DNA from: a bacterium
GTDB lineage: Bacteria > CSSED10-310 > JAJRTK01
Direction: 5' to 3'
Assembly: GCA_024278345.1 (NCBI GenBank)
Contig: JAJRTK010000408.1
Coordinates: forward strand, 1-5,784
DNA: 5,784 bases
Numbering within the stretch: the first letter of the stretch is position 1; each line of letters starts with the position of its first letter. Both the position numbers and the translations under genes were made by a program. Below, in pieces: positions 5,776 to 5,784 of this stretch. Below the pieces are notes generated by a model. That model saw nothing but the letters and a program-made list of their open reading frames with translations. It did not search any database and had not been told where the DNA came from.

Positions 5776-5784
5776 AGGCGTTGG

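Noticed and set aside
1-5784. CRISPR array
   Set aside because: I found no direct repeats of 25-40 nt with regular spacing anywhere in the window, including both flanks of the operon.

Overview
The window carries the interference-complex genes of a type I-D CRISPR-Cas system, all on the minus strand. Read 5' to 3' on that strand they are cas10d (csc3), csc2 (the Cas7 backbone) and csc1 (the Cas5 subunit). Inside the 3' end of cas10d, in frame, a strong Shine-Dalgarno sequence sits 7 nt before a GTG codon. This is the expected signal for separate translation of the small subunit Cas11d. Cas10d has a complete HD nuclease motif set, two CxxC pairs and no GGDD cyclase motif, as is usual for the I-D large subunit. 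The remaining I-D genes (cas3', cas6, cas4, cas1, cas2) and a CRISPR array are not in the window.

Layout, left to right. 1-269 is a region downstream of csc1 with a GC-rich inverted repeat and only a weak candidate for a partial gene running off the left edge. 270-1016 is csc1, 1111-2118 is csc2, and 2207-5086 is cas10d with internal cas11d at 2207-2626. The gaps of 94 and 88 nt contain no terminator, so the three genes look like one operon. 5087-5252 is the upstream region, with a possible sigma70-type promoter and a perfect 7-bp palindrome. 5253-5667, on the plus strand and divergent from the operon, holds a dense series of stem-loops with no convincing protein. I read it as an omega RNA of the HEARO type, the guide RNA class of IscB/IsrB transposon-encoded nucleases. 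5690-5784 holds packed GC-rich hairpins and no IscB/IsrB reading frame.

The host appears to be a bacterium with a GC-rich genome, judged from base composition and the purine-rich Shine-Dalgarno sequences. Type I-D and HEARO elements both occur in Cyanobacteria, Chloroflexi, Firmicutes and other lineages, so I do not assign a phylum. In function, Cas7d (Csc2), Cas5d (Csc1), Cas10d and Cas11d would assemble on a crRNA made by a Cas6 encoded elsewhere. Target degradation would use the HD nuclease of Cas10d with a separate Cas3' helicase. The neighbouring omega-RNA-like element would be a second, transposon-derived RNA-guided locus beside the operon, with its putative guide segment in the cas upstream region.
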